NCBI GenBank assembly: GCA_017512625.1
Contig: JAFWFB010000153.1
Span: 1-6,666 of the forward strand
Direction of reading: 5' to 3'
Source of the DNA: Erysipelotrichaceae bacterium
GTDB taxonomy: Bacteria; Bacillota_I; Bacilli_A; Erysipelotrichales; Erysipelotrichaceae
DNA length: 6,666 bases
In this document: piece after piece, positions 5,456-6,666 of the stretch
How the letters are laid out: every line of letters begins with the position of its first letter
Position numbering within the stretch: position 1 is the stretch's first letter
Notes under the pieces: model-generated
Database searches by the model: none
What the model saw: the letters and a program-made list of their open reading frames with translations, nothing else
What the model was told of the DNA's origin: nothing
Position numbers and translations under genes: made by a program

Positions 5456-6352
5456 TTACTTATTCCTTTTTCCGCTGTTAGCCGTACCTCTGACTTCTTC
5501 ATGATAGAAGTAGTCTACAATGATTGGATGGCCTTTTGCTACTCGTTCGTATGGTGTCTCGTTATCAACAAAACGACAGTCATATTTTTTCGCGATCTCC
5601 TCAGCCTTCTTTTCCAAGGCTTCAAAATAACTGCGGTTTTTCTTGTTGTAGATCTCATCATAGAGAGGGACCAGATCCGGATGTTTGCTTGCGATGTAAT
5701 CCATGATGGTCTTCTTAAAGCCTCCGCGAAGATTCAGATTCTCCAGCCAGACCAGGTCGCACTGGTCTTTTGCCCGCTCAATGATCGCTTCGATATTGGT
5801 GATCCCCGGAAATACCGGAGAGATGAAACAGACCGTACGGATGCCCGCATCATATACCTGCTCCATGGCAGCAAGACGTCTTTCGATGCTTACTGCGTCA
5901 TCCATATCATCCTTGAATTCCTCATCCAGTGTATTGATGGACCAGGAAACTGTCAGCATATTTTTCTCATTTATCTTCTTTAAAAGATCAAGGTCGCGAA
6001 GAACAAGATCGGATTTGGTGCAGATCAGGATATCGGCACCGCTATCCTTGAGTTCTTCGAGGATCTTTCTTGTTCTGCCATAGGTTTCTTCCGCAGGGTT
6101 GTAGCCATCGGTCACCGTACCGATGATGACCTTCTGCCCGGCGTATTTCTTGGGATTTTTGATAGGGGGCCATTGTTTGACATCCAAAAATGTTCCCCAC
6201 TCCTCTGTATGACCTGTAAACCGTTTCATGAAGGAAGCGTAGCAATACTTACAGGCATGGATGCAACCAATATAGGGGTTGACCGCATACCCTCCCAAAG
6301 GAGCATTTGACTTGGTCATAATGCTTTTAACTTCGATCTCTTTAATGATCAT
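5456..6352 (-). CDS. SPL-family radical SAM protein
   Basis: A 298-residue radical SAM enzyme of the spore photoproduct lyase (SplB)-like family. The [4Fe-4S] cluster motif is CxxxCxxC in YIGCIHACKYCYA (Cys30, Cys34, Cys37), preceded by PLGGYAVNPY, which is characteristic of this group. IGTVTDGYNPAEE (77-89), CTKSDLVLRDLDLL (111-124) and SWSINTLDEE (136-145) follow as the expected barrel strands. It uses S-adenosylmethionine to make a radical; the substrate of these widespread relatives in non-spore settings is unknown. It should not be called a DNA photoproduct lyase on this evidence: true SplB proteins are about 340 residues and need a further catalytic cysteine, and I cannot assign one among Cys111, Cys175, Cys198 and Cys259. 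The ATG overlaps the stop of the TfoX-domain gene as ATGA, indicating translational coupling. Confidence 0.9.
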   Translation of the reverse strand: MIIKEIEVKSIMTKSNAPLGGYAVNPYIGCIHACKYCYASFMKRFTGHTEEWGTFLDVKQWPPIKNPKKYAGQKVIIGTVTDGYNPAEETYGRTRKILEELKDSGADILICTKSDLVLRDLDLLKKINEKNMLTVSWSINTLDEEFKDDMDDAVSIERRLAAMEQVYDAGIRTVCFISPVFPGITNIEAIIERAKDQCDLVWLENLNLRGGFKKTIMDYIASKHPDLVPLYDEIYNKKNRSYFEALEKKAEEIAKKYDCRFVDNETPYERVAKGHPIIVDYFYHEEVRGTANSGKRNK

Positions 6353-6666
6353 CTCTTTCCTCTTTTCTTTGGCATAGGAAGATCCTCGTACATCGCTTCC
6401 AGCAGTTCTATCAGAAACTGCTTGTTATCCACATCATCAACCAGCAGCATTTCCTTTGCACCTTCATAAGGTATTTCTCTTTCTGCCTTAGGCATCATCT
6501 TTATAGCAGACTCTACAGGCTTTACCAGAAAGCGGTCATCATAAATGCCACCAACGATCTTACCGCGATAGTAAATGATGAATTCTCCCATCATTGCCCG
6601 ATAGGACACATCTTCCAGTCCCGATAGCTGTTCCAATATGAAATTAAGGTATTCTTTGCTTGACGC
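6349..6666 (-). CDS. TfoX/Sxy N-terminal-domain protein (partial, start just outside window)
   Basis: The open frame reaches the right edge and reads ASSKEYLNFILEQLSGLEDV and onward for 105 residues. It matches the TfoX N-terminal domain: an initial helix, then SYRAMMGEFIIYYRGKIVGG and IYDDRFLVKP, the paired strands typical of the domain, and then an acidic helical end with PMPKKRGKR. The family normally begins M-A-S-S, so probably only the initiator Met is missing. An in-frame TTG at 6634-6636 should not be taken as the start. The domain was named after the Haemophilus competence regulator TfoX/Sxy, but stand-alone N-terminal domains in Firmicutes have no known competence role and no DNA-binding evidence. 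The C-terminal TfoX domain is absent. It overlaps the radical SAM gene by 4 bases, so the two are translated together. Confidence 0.88.
   Translation of the reverse strand, partial: ASSKEYLNFILEQLSGLEDVSYRAMMGEFIIYYRGKIVGGIYDDRFLVKPVESAIKMMPKAEREIPYEGAKEMLLVDDVDNKQFLIELLEAMYEDLPMPKKRGKR

Noticed and set aside
5440..5457. Inverted repeat AAGAATAC/GTATTCTT with a 2-base gap at the radical SAM stop codon
   Set aside because: It is AT-rich, has too short a loop and no following T-run on the minus strand, so it is not a convincing terminator or operator.
5456..6352. Calling the radical SAM protein spore photoproduct lyase
   Set aside because: It shares the cluster motif and family signatures only; it is shorter and the extra catalytic cysteine cannot be placed, and nothing else here relates to spores.
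6349..6636. A TfoX-domain gene starting at the TTG at 6634-6636
   Set aside because: The frame continues to the window edge with residues typical of the family's first helix (ASSKEYLNFI), so the true start lies just outside.

Overview
The window looks like a chromosomal stretch from a low-to-moderate-GC Gram-positive bacterium (Bacillota). The support is strong AGGAGG-type ribosome binding sites, TTGACA/TATAAT promoters, short intergenic gaps, and protein families typical of gut Firmicutes: an OhrR-like MarR regulator, DUF4177, an SPL-type radical SAM protein and a TfoX N-terminal-domain protein. An Erysipelotrichales-like host is my guess from the overall feel of the proteins and is not proven. 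I see no mobile element, CRISPR array, rRNA, tRNA or defence island.

Layout: all genes except one are on the minus strand. At the left edge (1-927) is a prephenate dehydratase with a C-terminal ACT domain, cut by the window edge. Unusually, it carries an N-terminal lipoprotein-type signal sequence and has no clear start codon. Upstream of it, reading leftward from 2311, is a compact peroxide-response operon. Its promoter contains two copies of the palindrome ATCGCATGCGAT. It encodes an OhrR-type repressor, a thioredoxin-type glutathione peroxidase and a 30-residue peptide that looks like the FMN-phosphate-binding start of a flavodoxin. A hairpin terminator follows (1004-1035).

Divergent from ohrR lies one plus-strand gene (2404-3078), a seven-helix membrane protein resembling the YwaF/TIGR02206 group. 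It converges on a large M28-like metallopeptidase (3121-5037, minus), with a terminator between them that can serve both strands.

The right third is an apparent minus-strand operon: a TfoX N-terminal-domain gene (running off the right edge), an SPL-family radical SAM gene overlapping it by ATGA, and a small DUF4177 gene, ending at a hairpin (5102-5125). Between that hairpin and the peptidase is a perfect 11-bp inverted repeat with TATAAT in both arms, which probably contains the peptidase promoter.

How the genes work together: the clearest circuit is oxidative. An organic hydroperoxide would oxidise Cys15 of the OhrR-like repressor, releasing the two palindromes and raising the repressor, the peroxidase and the flavodoxin-like peptide together. 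The most unusual item is the apparently exported prephenate dehydratase. Nothing here amounts to a clear new multi-gene system.
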